A DNA stretch of 64,000 bases from an uncultured Ruminococcus sp. (GTDB lineage Bacteria; Bacillota; Clostridia; Oscillospirales; Acutalibacteraceae): assembly GCA_902786345.1 (NCBI GenBank), contig CADACB010000009.1, forward strand, positions 1-64,000, written 5' to 3'. Positions 16,648-27,200 of this stretch are shown here, one piece after another (position 1 is the first letter of the stretch; each line of letters begins with the position of its first letter). The position numbers and the translations under genes are program-made. Below the pieces are notes generated by a model that was not told the DNA's origin, did no database searches, and saw nothing but the letters and a program-made list of their open reading frames with translations.

Positions 16648-18588
16648 TTGTCTGTCAGACCTGTAAAAGCCATCAGCATCATTGGTATGATGTCTGAGCT
16701 TGATAAAGTTATAAGATTCTGCGGCGACTCACAGGTGTTTCATCCGGATGACGCTATGTCATTTTACTCCGACACAAAAAACTTTCTGCCGCTGAGTAAT
16801 AAAAATCCCTATGCAACCCCTATGCAGGAACTTAAGAACGCAGCTGATCTTGCAGGCTTTAAGCTTGAATACGTTCAATCGGATAATAAGGATGATAACA
16901 TTGATAACACGCTTGAATATATTTCTGCCTTTGTTTCAAAAACAGAAGCAATGGTCAACAAAAAGCTTAAGCTTGAACAGGATATTGATGCCTGTAAAAG
17001 AACGATCGAGCAGGTCGATCATTTCTCGGGGTGTGATATTGATTTTACCGAAATCAATGACTGCCGCTTCATAACACCGAATTTCGGCAGACTGCCTAAG
17101 GAAAGCTTTGAAAAGCTCTCTCAGTTTTCGGATAACCAATATGCGCTGTTCTTCCCGTTTACTAATGACGAGACTCATTACTGGGGTGCATATTTCACCA
17201 TTCCCGAGGAAAAGGAGAACATTGACCGTATCTTCTCTTCCATTTATTTTGAAAGACTTGATATTCCGCCTATCGCCGGAACTCCGGACGATTATATGAA
17301 AAAGCTGAAGCAAGAGCTTTCGGAATATGAAGATGAGCTGTCAACACTGAAGAACAAAATTGACAGCTTCTGGAAAAGCGAAAAAGATAAGTGTCTTTTC
17401 CACTACAGCAAGCTTGAAGAAATGGACGCCTATAACGAGATAAAACGTTATGTATATAAATATCACAAGAACTTCATTCTCGTTGGCTGGATACCTGCGG
17501 ACAAAGAACAATATTTCGCAAAGAGGCTTGATGAGATAAAGAGTGTTGAATACTCTCTCAGTGACGGAAAGGACGAGCTTAAACACTCTCCGCCTGTAAT
17601 AATAAAAAATCCGCCGTTCTTCAAGCTTTATGAATTCTATGTAAAGATGTACGGAATGCCTTGCTATAACGAAATAGACCCTACGGTGTTTGTAGCCTTC
17701 ACCTATACGTTATTCTTCGGAATAATGTTCGGTGATGTGGGACAAGGACTTGTGGTTGCCATTGTCGGTGCACTGATGTATAAGTTCAAGAAGATGGAGG
17801 TCGGAAGAATTCTTATTCCCTGCGGAATTATGGGTATGATCTTCGGCTTTCTCTATGGATCTGTATTCGGCTTTGAGGAGTTGCTCACACCGGTTCATCA
17901 AAAGCTTTTTGGCACACAAGGCAAACTGATTGAGGTTATGGAGCCGAATAGTATCAACCTTATCATTTACGGCTCGGTTGCAATAGGCTTTGTTACAATA
18001 GCAATTGCTATGATAACCAATATCTGCTCGTCACTTCGACGGCGTGATTTTGAAAGCGCCTTCTTTGGTGCTAACGGAGTTGCCGGCTTTGTCTTCTATG
18101 TTTCGCTTGTAGTCGGACTTGTTTGTCAGATGTTCCTTAACGTTCAGCTTATGAACGGGGCATATATTGTAGGTCTGATAATAATACCGCTGATACTTAT
18201 GTTCCTCAGAGAACCTCTTGGCAGACTTGCAGAAGGAAAAAAACAATGGCAGCCTAAAAAATGGGGCGAATATTGCGTTCAAAGCTTTTTTGAGCTGTTT
18301 GAAATGTGCCTGAGTTACGTTACAAACACAATGTCCTTCCTTCGTGTAGGTGCATATATACTTGTTCACGCAGGTATGATGCTTGTTGTGTTTACGCTTG
18401 CCGAGATGGTGGGAGGAAATATCGGATATACGGTGGTGGTAATCATCGGTAACGGTATTGTTATGGCACTGGAAGCACTTCTTGTTGCCATTCAGGTATT
18501 AAGACTCGACTACTATGAGATATTCAGCCGTTTTTATGTAGGCGACGGACGTCCGTTTACACCGGTTACGGCAAGAAAACTTAAATAG
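16648..18588 (+). CDS. ntpI: V/A-type ATPase subunit I (membrane a-subunit)
   Basis: Subunit I forms the stator half-channels that pass ions to the rotor and anchors the peripheral stalks. The 646-residue length is typical. The first 330 or so residues are soluble with coiled coils; the rest holds about eight membrane helices, including FGIMFGDVGQGL (about 352-363) and a conserved SFLRVGAYILVHAGMML stretch near 567-583 that carries the essential Arg. The start is TTG, seven bases after AAGGAGG. Confidence 0.95.
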   Translation: MSVRPVKAISIIGMMSELDKVIRFCGDSQVFHPDDAMSFYSDTKNFLPLSNKNPYATPMQELKNAADLAGFKLEYVQSDNKDDNIDNTLEYISAFVSKTEAMVNKKLKLEQDIDACKRTIEQVDHFSGCDIDFTEINDCRFITPNFGRLPKESFEKLSQFSDNQYALFFPFTNDETHYWGAYFTIPEEKENIDRIFSSIYFERLDIPPIAGTPDDYMKKLKQELSEYEDELSTLKNKIDSFWKSEKDKCLFHYSKLEEMDAYNEIKRYVYKYHKNFILVGWIPADKEQYFAKRLDEIKSVEYSLSDGKDELKHSPPVIIKNPPFFKLYEFYVKMYGMPCYNEIDPTVFVAFTYTLFFGIMFGDVGQGLVVAIVGALMYKFKKMEVGRILIPCGIMGMIFGFLYGSVFGFEELLTPVHQKLFGTQGKLIEVMEPNSINLIIYGSVAIGFVTIAIAMITNICSSLRRRDFESAFFGANGVAGFVFYVSLVVGLVCQMFLNVQLMNGAYIVGLIIIPLILMFLREPLGRLAEGKKQWQPKKWGEYCVQSFFELFEMCLSYVTNTMSFLRVGAYILVHAGMMLVVFTLAEMVGGNIGYTVVVIIGNGIVMALEALLVAIQVLRLDYYEIFSRFYVGDGRPFTPVTARKLK

Positions 18589-18652
18589 TCAGGACATATT
18601 GCCGGCAGGTTCGGCATAGGATTTTCAAATAAATATTACGGAGGATTCAGAT

Positions 18653-19078
18653 ATGTTAGAATATATTTTAATGATAGTACCCGTTGCATTTGTTGTAGGC
18701 TCTGTTTACTATGCCTATAAGACAGTTTCATCAGGTAAAAGAACAAGAAAAAGAGCAGTACTCTCTCAGATTGCAGCCTTTGCTGCCGTAAGCGTTGTTT
18801 GCCTTGTTACAGCAATGACTGTATTTGCTGCGCCGGAAGCAGCTGAGAGTGCTCCCGAAAGCCTTAACCTTGGCATCTCAATGATAGCTGCTGCACTTGC
18901 AACAGGCTTATCGGGTATTGGCGGCGGTCTTGCCGTAGGCGGTGCTGCTCCTGCAGCTATCGGTGCAACAAGCGAAGATCCTAAGGCATTCGGTAAGGCT
19001 CTTATATTCGTAGCACTTGGCGAAGGTGTTGCTCTATACGGACTTCTTGTTTCTATTCTTATCATCAGCAAGGTTTGA
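18653..19078 (+). CDS. ntpK: V/A-type ATPase subunit K (proteolipid c-ring)
   Basis: The 141-residue rotor proteolipid carries the ion-binding carboxylate, here Glu124 in ALGEGVALYG. The usual V-type 16-kDa proteolipid has two glycine-rich hairpins. Here only the C-terminal half (about 73-141) has that glycine-rich hairpin. The N-terminal half has two hydrophobic helices (about 2-21 and 39-60) separated by a basic loop, and the second ends in VFAAPEA, which looks like a signal-cleavage site. The ring may therefore use one carboxylate per protein. I see no Gln partner in the first helix of the hairpin; coupling-ion choice cannot be decided from that. Confidence 0.92.
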   Translation: MLEYILMIVPVAFVVGSVYYAYKTVSSGKRTRKRAVLSQIAAFAAVSVVCLVTAMTVFAAPEAAESAPESLNLGISMIAAALATGLSGIGGGLAVGGAAPAAIGATSEDPKAFGKALIFVALGEGVALYGLLVSILIISKV

Positions 19079-19099
19079 TATTTTAAGGTTGGTGAGCTT

Positions 19100-19408
19100 A
19101 TGAAATTCTATTTAATAAGCGATAATGTAGATACACTTATGGGTATGCACCTTGCAGGAATAAGCGGAGTTGTTGTACACGAAGACGGTGAGGTGCGCGA
19201 CGCCCTGAAAAAAGCTATGGAGATGGAGGATGTTGCAGTCATTCTTATGACAGAACGACTTGTCCAGCTTTGCCCTGAGCTTGTTTATGATCTTAAGCTC
19301 AAATGCAAGCAGCCGTTGATTGTTGAGATTCCCGACAGACACGGCAGCGGAAGAAGCAGAGATTCCATAACCCGTTACGTAAGAGAAGCTATCGGCATTA
19401 AAATTTAA
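19100..19408 (+). CDS. ntpG: V/A-type ATPase subunit F
   Basis: This 102-residue protein is the Rossmann-like central stalk subunit that binds subunit D and is often thought to tune activity. The opening MKFYLISDNVDTLMGMHLAG and the central VAVILMTERLVQ are characteristic. It starts 21 bases after subunit K with GGTGAG before the ATG. Confidence 0.92.
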   Translation: MKFYLISDNVDTLMGMHLAGISGVVVHEDGEVRDALKKAMEMEDVAVILMTERLVQLCPELVYDLKLKCKQPLIVEIPDRHGSGRSRDSITRYVREAIGIKI

Positions 19409-19428
19409 GCATCTGCGGAGGTGAAAAT

Positions 19429-20028
19429 ATGCCCGATACAACAAGTAAAACAGATAATTTTTTAAAGGCAATAGAAAAATATGCTGAGGAACAGCGTACT
19501 AAGATGAAATCGGAAGCAGAAGTCTTTAAAGCCAAGGAACTTAACAGAGCCGAGGAAGAAGGTCTGAAAGAGGCTTATGTTCTTATTCAGAGAAAAATGT
19601 CTGAAATCAACAATAAAATCTCAAGTGAGATTTCAAAAGCCGAAACAGCCAGCAAAAAGAAGATTTTTTTAAGACGCAAGGAAATTGAAAACGATGTTTT
19701 TGCCAAGGCAGAAAAAAAGCTCATTGAATATACGGCAACAGACAAATATGCTGCTTCACTGGTAAAGAGCGCTGCTGAAATCAGCAAGCTGCTTACTGCC
19801 AATGACGTTACTCTTTATGTTAAGAAAAACGATCTTAAATATAAAGACAAGCTTGTTAAGGCATTCGGCAGAAGCTGTGAGGTTGCTGTTTCCGAAGATA
19901 TAAAAATAGGTGGAATAACAGGACTGAGCCGCAGCATGGGACTTATTGCCGATGAAACACTGGACACCAGACTTTCGGGTCAGCACGAATGGTTCTGTGA
20001 AAACTCTGGTTTGAAAGTGACTGATTAA
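19429..20028 (+). CDS. ntpE: V/A-type ATPase subunit E
   Basis: Subunit E is the long peripheral stalk partner of H. The 199 residues are a charged helix of about 100 residues followed by a globular C-terminal domain that contains the family-like IKIGGITGLSRSMGLIADETL stretch near 161-181. GGAGGTG precedes the ATG. Confidence 0.9.
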   Translation: MPDTTSKTDNFLKAIEKYAEEQRTKMKSEAEVFKAKELNRAEEEGLKEAYVLIQRKMSEINNKISSEISKAETASKKKIFLRRKEIENDVFAKAEKKLIEYTATDKYAASLVKSAAEISKLLTANDVTLYVKKNDLKYKDKLVKAFGRSCEVAVSEDIKIGGITGLSRSMGLIADETLDTRLSGQHEWFCENSGLKVTD

Positions 20029-20051
20029 ATAAAGATGGGATGAGTTATTAA

Positions 20052-21809
20052 ATGACAACTAATGATGTTATTTACGGTATAAACGGTCCTGTTGTTACTG
20101 TCAGAAATACACGCAGCTTTTCTATGATGGAAATGGTGTATGTTGGCGAATCCCGTCTTGTCGGCGAAATTATCGGCATTAACGATAATCTGACGACGAT
20201 TCAGGTATATGAGGAAACAACAGGTCTTAAGCCCGGAGATCCGGTTTATGGCACAGGCGCGCCTATGAACGTGCTTCTCGGTCCGGGAATAATTGACAAT
20301 ATATTCGACGGTATTGAACGTCCTCTTAAAGCTATTGAGAAAACAAGCGGTTCTTTCATTTCAAGGGGTGCCGCTGTTTCTGCCCTTGATCTTGACAAGC
20401 AGTGGAATGTAACCATAAATGTCACGGTCGGAGATGAACTCAATGAGGGTATGATCTATGCCACCTGCCCCGAAACGGCAATAATTGAACACCGCTTTAT
20501 TGTTCCGCCGGGCATAAACGGTAAAGTTACAAGTGTGAAACCAAGCGGTAAATACAAGCTTATGGATACGATCGTTACACTTGAAGACAATAACGGCAAA
20601 AAATACGATCTGACACTTTGTCAGAAATGGCCTATAAGAACGGCACGTCCGTGTAAGAACAGACTTCCGGCAACTGTACCGCTGATTACCGGTCAGCGTG
20701 TCATTGATACTATGTTCCCTGTTTCAAAGGGCGGTACGGCAGCTATTCCGGGAGGATTCGGAACAGGAAAAACAATGACACAGCACCAACTTGCCAAATG
20801 GTGTGATGCAGATATAATCGTATATGTAGGCTGTGGTGAACGAGGAAACGAAATGAGTCAGGTGCTTGATGAGTTTTCTGAGCTTATCGACCCAAAATCT
20901 GGTCGTCCTATGACAGACAGAACGGTGCTTATCGCTAACACCTCAAATATGCCTGTTGCTGCTCGTGAGGCTTCAATTTATACAGGTCTGACACTGGCAG
21001 AATACTATCGTGATATGGGTTATCACGTGGCAATTATGGCTGATTCAACATCAAGATGGGCAGAGGCGCTCAGAGAGATTTCGGGCAGACTTGAAGAAAT
21101 GCCTGCTGAAGAAGGTTTCCCTGCATATTTGCCGTCAAGACTTTCTGAGTTCTATGAACGTGCCGGACGTGTTGACGCACTTTGTGGTTCGGAAGGCTCC
21201 GTTACTATTATAGGTGCGGTTTCTCCGCAAGGCTCCGACTTCTCTGAGCCCGTAACTCAGAATACAAAGCGTTTTACACGCTGCTTCTGGGCACTTGACA
21301 AATCTCTTGCCTATGCAAGACACTATCCTGCAATAAACTGGATGAACAGCTACAGCGAGTATTTCACAGATCTTGATCCTTGGTTCAGGGAAAACCTCGG
21401 CGATGATTTTATCAAATACAGAAACAGGATCACAACCATACTCCACGAAGAAAGCTCTCTTATGGAAATAGTAAAGCTTATAGGCTCAGACGTTCTGCCT
21501 GACGACCAGAAACTTGTAATTGAAACAGCAAAGGCTATACGCGTAGGATTTTTGCAGCAGAACGCTTTTCACGCCGATGATACGTTCGTACCTCTTGAAA
21601 AACAAAAGCTTATGATGAAAGCAATTCTTCATCTGTACAATAAGGCAAAAACCATCATTGCAGCTGCTATTCCGATCTCAAGCATTATGGAACTTGGTCT
21701 TTTTGAAAAGCTGGCAAAAATGAAGTACGACATTCCCAACAATAAGCCTGAGATGTTTGACGATCTGATCTCAGACATAGATACGGCACTTGCCGCCTTG
21801 ACTTCATAA
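20052..21809 (+). CDS. ntpA: V/A-type ATPase catalytic subunit A
   Basis: Subunit A hydrolyses or makes ATP in the A3B3 head. The 585-residue length is typical. The Walker A motif GGFGTGKT is at about residues 234-241, after the bulge (non-homologous) region that separates A from F-type beta. GCGERGNEM and the Walker B-like strand near [22 protein letters not shown] are present. It precedes subunit B by 85 bases, the longest gap in the operon. Confidence 0.97.
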   Translation: MTTNDVIYGINGPVVTVRNTRSFSMMEMVYVGESRLVGEIIGINDNLTTIQVYEETTGLKPGDPVYGTGAPMNVLLGPGIIDNIFDGIERPLKAIEKTSGSFISRGAAVSALDLDKQWNVTINVTVGDELNEGMIYATCPETAIIEHRFIVPPGINGKVTSVKPSGKYKLMDTIVTLEDNNGKKYDLTLCQKWPIRTARPCKNRLPATVPLITGQRVIDTMFPVSKGGTAAIPGGFGTGKTMTQHQLAKWCDADIIVYVGCGERGNEMSQVLDEFSELIDPKSGRPMTDRTVLIANTSNMPVAAREASIYTGLTLAEYYRDMGYHVAIMADSTSRWAEALREISGRLEEMPAEEGFPAYLPSRLSEFYERAGRVDALCGSEGSVTIIGAVSPQGSDFSEPVTQNTKRFTRCFWALDKSLAYARHYPAINWMNSYSEYFTDLDPWFRENLGDDFIKYRNRITTILHEESSLMEIVKLIGSDVLPDDQKLVIETAKAIRVGFLQQNAFHADDTFVPLEKQKLMMKAILHLYNKAKTIIAAAIPISSIMELGLFEKLAKMKYDIPNNKPEMFDDLISDIDTALAALTS

Positions 21810-21894
21810 TACCGTAGGCTTATACAAACTGACAGGGATAAGCCGGAGGGTTTATCCGCTTTATATAAATAGTATTAATGAGGAAGTGAAATGA

Positions 21895-23343
21895 ATGATT
21901 CTTGATTATGTCGGTGTTAAGGAGATCAACGGATCTCTGATTGTGCTTGATAATGTTGATAATGCTTCTTTTGAAGAAATGGTCGATATTCGTCTTGACG
22001 ACGGCACTTACCGCCACGGAAGAATAGTTCAGATAGAGGGCAAACGTATTGTTGTTCAGGTGTTTGAGGGTACAAAGTCTATCTCACTTGACAACACAAG
22101 AACACGGCTGAAAGCTCATCCTATGGAGCTTTCCCTTTCGCCCGAAATTATGGGACGTGTTTTCAGCGGTGCCGGCAGACCAATAGACGGTCTTGGAGAA
22201 GTATATCCGGAAAAGAAAGCTAACGTCAACGGCACTCCGATGAACCCTGTTTCCCGTGTTTATCCAAGAAACTATATCAATACCGGTATTTCTACAATTG
22301 ATACGCTTATGACGCTTATCAGAGGTCAGAAGCTGCCGATCTTCTCAGGCTCAGGTATGAAACATAACGAACTTGCAGTACAGATAGTCCGTCAGGCTAA
22401 GATAGCCGATGAGGGCGGTGACAATAAATTTGGTATTGTATTTGCAGCTATGGGTGTTAAAAACGATGTTGCGGATTATTTTCGCAGAAGTTTTGACGAA
22501 AGCGGCGTTCTTTCAAGGGTTGTTATGTTCTTGAACCTTGCAAACGATCCTATCATTGAAAGAATACTCACACCTAAGTGTGCACTTACGGCTGCTGAGT
22601 ATCTCGCATTTGAATGTAATATGCACGTTCTCGTTATTATGACAGATATGACGTCATATGCCGAGGCTTTGCGTGAATTCTCGTCTTCAAAGGGCGAGAT
22701 TCCCGGAAGAAAGGGATTCCCGGGTTATCTTTATTCCGACCTTGCAGCTCTTTATGAGCGTGCGGGAATGATAAAGGGCAGCAGCGGTTCTGTTACACAA
22801 ATACCGATCCTGACAATGCCAAACGACGACATCACCCATCCTGTTCCGGACCTTACCGGATATATTACAGAGGGTCAGATCGTTCTTGACAGACAGCTTG
22901 AGGGTTCAGGATTGTATCCGCCTGTTTCTGTTCTCCCCTCTCTTTCACGTCTTATGAAGGACGGTATTGGCGAGGGATATACCAGAGCTGACCACCAACC
23001 ACTTGCTAACCAGCTTTTTGCGTCATACGCAAGAGTACAGGACGCACGTTCTCTTGCCTCTGTTATCGGCGAGGAAGAACTTTCTCCTGTTGACAAAAAA
23101 TATATGGAATTCGGTAAGCTGTTTGAGCAATATTTTGTAAATCAGGGTTATCACGAAAACCGTACTATTGAACAAAGTCTCGATCTTGGCTGGAAACTTC
23201 TTTCCACTCTCCCGAGAACTGAGCTTGACAGAGTAGATGATGCACTGCTCGACAAATATTATATTGAAGACAAAGAAAATCTTAACTTCAATACCTTCTC
23301 TACAGAAACTGAGGATAATAAATCATCTGATGATGATGTATAA
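21895..23343 (+). CDS. ntpB: V/A-type ATPase regulatory subunit B
   Basis: Subunit B is the non-catalytic nucleotide-binding-like partner of A. The 482-residue protein has the degenerate loop [12 protein letters not shown] in place of a Walker A, plus [31 protein letters not shown], both family hallmarks. The C-terminus extends with an acidic tail rich in Asp and Ser. The ATG follows a GAGGAAGTG site. Confidence 0.97.
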   Translation: MILDYVGVKEINGSLIVLDNVDNASFEEMVDIRLDDGTYRHGRIVQIEGKRIVVQVFEGTKSISLDNTRTRLKAHPMELSLSPEIMGRVFSGAGRPIDGLGEVYPEKKANVNGTPMNPVSRVYPRNYINTGISTIDTLMTLIRGQKLPIFSGSGMKHNELAVQIVRQAKIADEGGDNKFGIVFAAMGVKNDVADYFRRSFDESGVLSRVVMFLNLANDPIIERILTPKCALTAAEYLAFECNMHVLVIMTDMTSYAEALREFSSSKGEIPGRKGFPGYLYSDLAALYERAGMIKGSSGSVTQIPILTMPNDDITHPVPDLTGYITEGQIVLDRQLEGSGLYPPVSVLPSLSRLMKDGIGEGYTRADHQPLANQLFASYARVQDARSLASVIGEEELSPVDKKYMEFGKLFEQYFVNQGYHENRTIEQSLDLGWKLLSTLPRTELDRVDDALLDKYYIEDKENLNFNTFSTETEDNKSSDDDV

Positions 23344-23366
23344 AATAACGCAGTGAGGTGAAAAGA

Positions 23367-23993
23367 ATGGCTGTTCAGGCTGTGCCTACAAAAGGTAATC
23401 TGATCACATCAAAAAAATCCCTTTCGCTTGCAAAAAAAGGTTATGAGCTGCTTGACAAAAAGCGTAATATACTTGTGCGTGAGATGATGACTCTTATTGA
23501 CAGAGCTTCAGAAATACAAGACAAGATCGATGTAACCTACAGCAAGGCATATCTCGCACTTCAGCGTGCAAACATCACACTCGGATATATTGACGATCTT
23601 GCACGATCTATTCCCGAGGATGACTCGCTTAAACTCTCCTACAGAAGTGTTATGGGTGTTGAGATACCAATTGTAACCATTGATAAAGAAACTCAGGAAA
23701 ACGGTCTGTTCTTTGGACTTGACACAACTAATGCAGCTTTTGACGAGGCTTATATGTGTTTCAGTGAGGTAAAGCGGCTCACAGCCGACCTTGCAGAGGT
23801 TGAAAACAGCGTTTATCGTCTTGCCGATGCAATAAAGAAAACTCAGAAACGGGCAAACGCTCTTAAAAATATTATGATACCCCGTTTTGAGGAAACGGTA
23901 AAATTTATTACTGACGCTCTTGAAGAAAAGGACCGTGAGGAATTCTCAAGACTTAAGGTAATAAAAGCTCAGAAACAGAAAAATAACGATTGA
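23367..23993 (+). CDS. ntpD: V/A-type ATPase subunit D
   Basis: Subunit D is the central rotor shaft. The protein is 208 residues from the ATG at 23367, six bases after GTGAGGTG; an in-frame GTG at 23358 lies inside that ribosome site and is unlikely. The sequence begins AVQAVPTKGNLITSKKSLSLAKKGYELLDKKRNILV, the conserved shaft helix, and ends in a second long helix. It closes the operon before a strong terminator. Confidence 0.95.
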   Translation: MAVQAVPTKGNLITSKKSLSLAKKGYELLDKKRNILVREMMTLIDRASEIQDKIDVTYSKAYLALQRANITLGYIDDLARSIPEDDSLKLSYRSVMGVEIPIVTIDKETQENGLFFGLDTTNAAFDEAYMCFSEVKRLTADLAEVENSVYRLADAIKKTQKRANALKNIMIPRFEETVKFITDALEEKDREEFSRLKVIKAQKQKNND

Positions 23994-24016
23994 TAATAAT
24001 AAGTATTTATCAAAAT

Positions 24017-24067
24017 AAAAATACAGACAAGGTAATCTTTAAACAGAATTACCCTGTCTGTATTTTT
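24017..24067 (+). terminator. Terminator of the V/A-ATPase operon
   Basis: The arms AAAATACAGACA-A-GGTAAT (24017-24035) and ATTACC-C-TGTCTGTATTTT pair almost perfectly, followed by a T-run reaching 24067. The A-run on the left makes it usable from both sides, so it may also stop reads from the convergent ABC transporter genes. Confidence 0.85.
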
Positions 24068-24070
24068 TGC

Positions 24071-24262
24071 TTTTATCACTTTAAACGATGATATAGTCAT
24101 GATTTTGCCCTGAAACTCACCACATTTCATTATGCATAAACTTCCGTCAGTCAATCAGCGGTTGCCTTCGGATTCGCTTCTTGGATCATCAATTATCACC
24201 CTTCAAGTTCTCGGCAGAGGCTCAGTCCCAGCACACCCGTCAACTTTAAAAGACTATTCAAT
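24071..24262 (-). repeat. Stop-codon-flanking dispersed repeat, copy A
   Basis: This non-coding block shares with 35601-35811 the stretch GCTGATTG-CTG-CGGAAGTT and, 3' of it, AATGAAATG (minus-strand sense). With 53693-53879 it shares GTTTAAAGTGATAA at the far end and the ATATAGTCA block. Its right end, TCTTTTAAA (minus strand), overlaps the stop codon of the ABC permease. It is the most diverged of the three copies. Confidence 0.55.
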
Positions 24263-27200
24263 GCTTTTAAGAGATTCTACCATACTGATCTTATTCATTT
24301 TGAAATACATAATGAAATTTACAAACATTGAGAACAAAAATGTAAGTATAAAACCAAGGAAATAGGTAAGCGGTGTGATAACCTTCGGGAACATAACATT
24401 ATCCATCTGTATGGCATCAACAATAAAAACAGACAGCATATTTCCAAGGAACAAACCTACAAACGCACCAACTGCCGTGAGTACAATATTCTCTCGATAA
24501 ATAAAGTTAGCCGTTTCAAGACTATAGAATCCAAGTACCTTTATTGTTGCAATCTCACGTACTCTTTCTGCTATGTTAATGTTTGTAAGATTATAGAGAA
24601 CTACAACCGCAAGTAAACCGGCACAGAACACCATAACGAAAATTATTACATTCAGCGATTGAAGCATATCAAGTATGGCATTGACCTGTTCTGTTGTTGA
24701 GGATACTGTCATTATATCCTCATTTTTCATCCAGTCATTTGCAATTTCGTTTTCCTCTGATTTATATTCCTCTGATATATGTGTAAATACAACTCCATAT
24801 TTTGGATCATTACCCGTAAGCTCACGATAATATTCCGGCGTCATATAGAAAAAGTTACCAGAATAGTTTTCGGTAAGGGCTGTTATTTTACATATATAGT
24901 TATTATCCTCGAGATTAAGGGTTATACTATCGCCCTGTCTGACCCTAAGAACATCTCCCAACCGCTCATTTATTATGATACCTTCATTGCCCAGAGTGTA
25001 TTCTTCCCCACTCTTTCTGTCACGGAGCTTAAACATTGTTTTATAATCATCATTGGCAAATATCAATGTCCTGCCTACAATCATCTCCTTGTGATTTTCA
25101 GAGCATGCCTTGCTCCATCCGATATATCCGAGAGCCGCATTTTCAATACGTTCATCAGCATGTATCTGTGACATCAAATAGGCTTTTTTATCTGCTGATT
25201 GAGATTCGGAAAGTGCATAAACCTGATCATAGCTTGTAACTCCCTTGAATTGCTTATCGGCAATATCAGTAATTGAGTCACGCAGTCCGAATGCCGCAAC
25301 AATAAGTGCGGTACATCCTGCAACACCTATTACCGTCATAAGAAAACGTGCCTTATATCTGAAAAGGTTTCTTGCAGTTACTTTTGAGGTAAAATTCATA
25401 TGCTTCCATATGGGTCTGATATGCTCAAGTAAGATCCTTTTGCCAGGCTTAGGAGCTTTCGGACGCATAAGGATTGCAGGTGCTATTTTTAGATCGTGAT
25501 AGCAGGCAGCAAGTGATACTATACATATACAGAAGACGCCTATTATTGACGAGGCTAACAGACTGCTCCATGAAACAACAAGCTTTGTTGCCGGAAGAGT
25601 ATACATAATTCCATATGTCTGTACAATAATATAAGGAAGAGTGAAAACTCCTATAACTGAGCCTACAATAGATCCGCTTAATGCTGCAGTGCCGGAATAA
25701 ATGAAGTATTTTGAAGCAATTGCAGCATTTGAATATCCAAGTGCTTTCAGCGTGCCGATCTCTGTTCTTCGTTCCTCAACCATTCTCGTCATAGTGGTAA
25801 GGCAAACCAAAGCGGCAACTAAAAGAAAGAATATCGGGAATACCCTTGCAATGCTGTCAACACGGTTTGCATCATCAACAAGACCGGAATATCCGGGATT
25901 GCTGTCACGATCATTTACTATCCATTTTGCTTCATCAAGCTTATCAAGCTTTTCCTGTGCGTCATTCAGTTTTTCTTCGGCTTCACTCAACTGAATATAT
26001 GCATCATATCTGCCCTTTTCAAGCTGTTCCCTTGATTTCTTAAGCTTTTGAAGTCCAAGCAGCTTTTGATTTTCAAAATCCGTCTTACCATCATAAAGCT
26101 GTTTTTCTCCCTCTGTAATTTCTGCCTGTGCAGTCTGAAGGTCAAGCAATCCTGTTGTCATTGCGGTTTCATATTCAAGCTTTCCGGTTTCCAGCTGACT
26201 TTCTGCACTGTCAAGCTGGTTTTTTGCATCGTTAAGCTGAACAGCACCGTTTGTTTTTTGTGTTTCAAGCTCAAGAACAGCAGCATCAAGCTTTGCCTTT
26301 GCTTCATTCAGCTGTCTTTCCCCTTCTGCAAGCTGATTTGTTCCCTCATCATACCTGAGCTGATACTCAGAAAGCTTTTCACTGTATTCATCAAGCTTGC
26401 TTTCAAGTGAGATCACCTCATCACTTAAAGCTTCACCAATAATACCATCATGTTTAATTTCGTCAAGCCTTTGCTGAGATCTTGAAATTATTTCATCGCA
26501 CAAATTAATTCCTGCTTTAAGAAGTGCAAGCTTATTTTCCGCCTGAGGCTTTGTTGTAAAATAGAAAAGCTGATATTGTGTGTCAAATTCCTTTTGTGCG
26601 GAATTAAGCTGATTTTCAGCTTCACGTATTTTTGTGTCATATTCAAGCTTTGCATCATTGTATTTTTTCAGCCCATCACTGTATTGCGTTTGTGCATCAC
26701 TGAGCTTATTTCGTGCTTCTTCAATACCATCCTTATAGTCCTTTTGCCCTTGTTCAAGTTTTTTCTTTCCTTCCTCAAGCTTTGCTTCGGCTTCATCAAG
26801 CTTTCTTTGAGCGTCAGCAATCTGATTGTTATATTCCTCTTCACCTTTATGAAGTTTACTTGCGCCGTCTGACATCTTATCAAACGTTTCCTGTTTTTTA
26901 TCGGCATATTCTTTTTTGGCATCTGAAAGTTCTTTTTTTGAATCCGCAAGAACTGTTTTGTTGAAACGATCAATACATTTATCGGATATACCCTCAAATT
27001 CCTCTTTCTCGTCTGCAACCATATCCTTATATTCATCAGAAAAATCAGAATATCCGTTGACTGAAGCCTTTGTGCGTACATATACGTTAGTATAGCGTTC
27101 GTAAGCAAACTCGTCTGACGGTATCATCATATAGAATGTGATACTGCCGTCACCTACGGTAGAATTGCCCCTTGCATATGTCAGATACATAGGTGAATCA

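Noticed and set aside
26048-26410. Plus-strand frame of 120 codons opposite the coiled-coil segment of the permease
   Set aside because: It reads the repeats of the coiled coil in reverse; no independent evidence.
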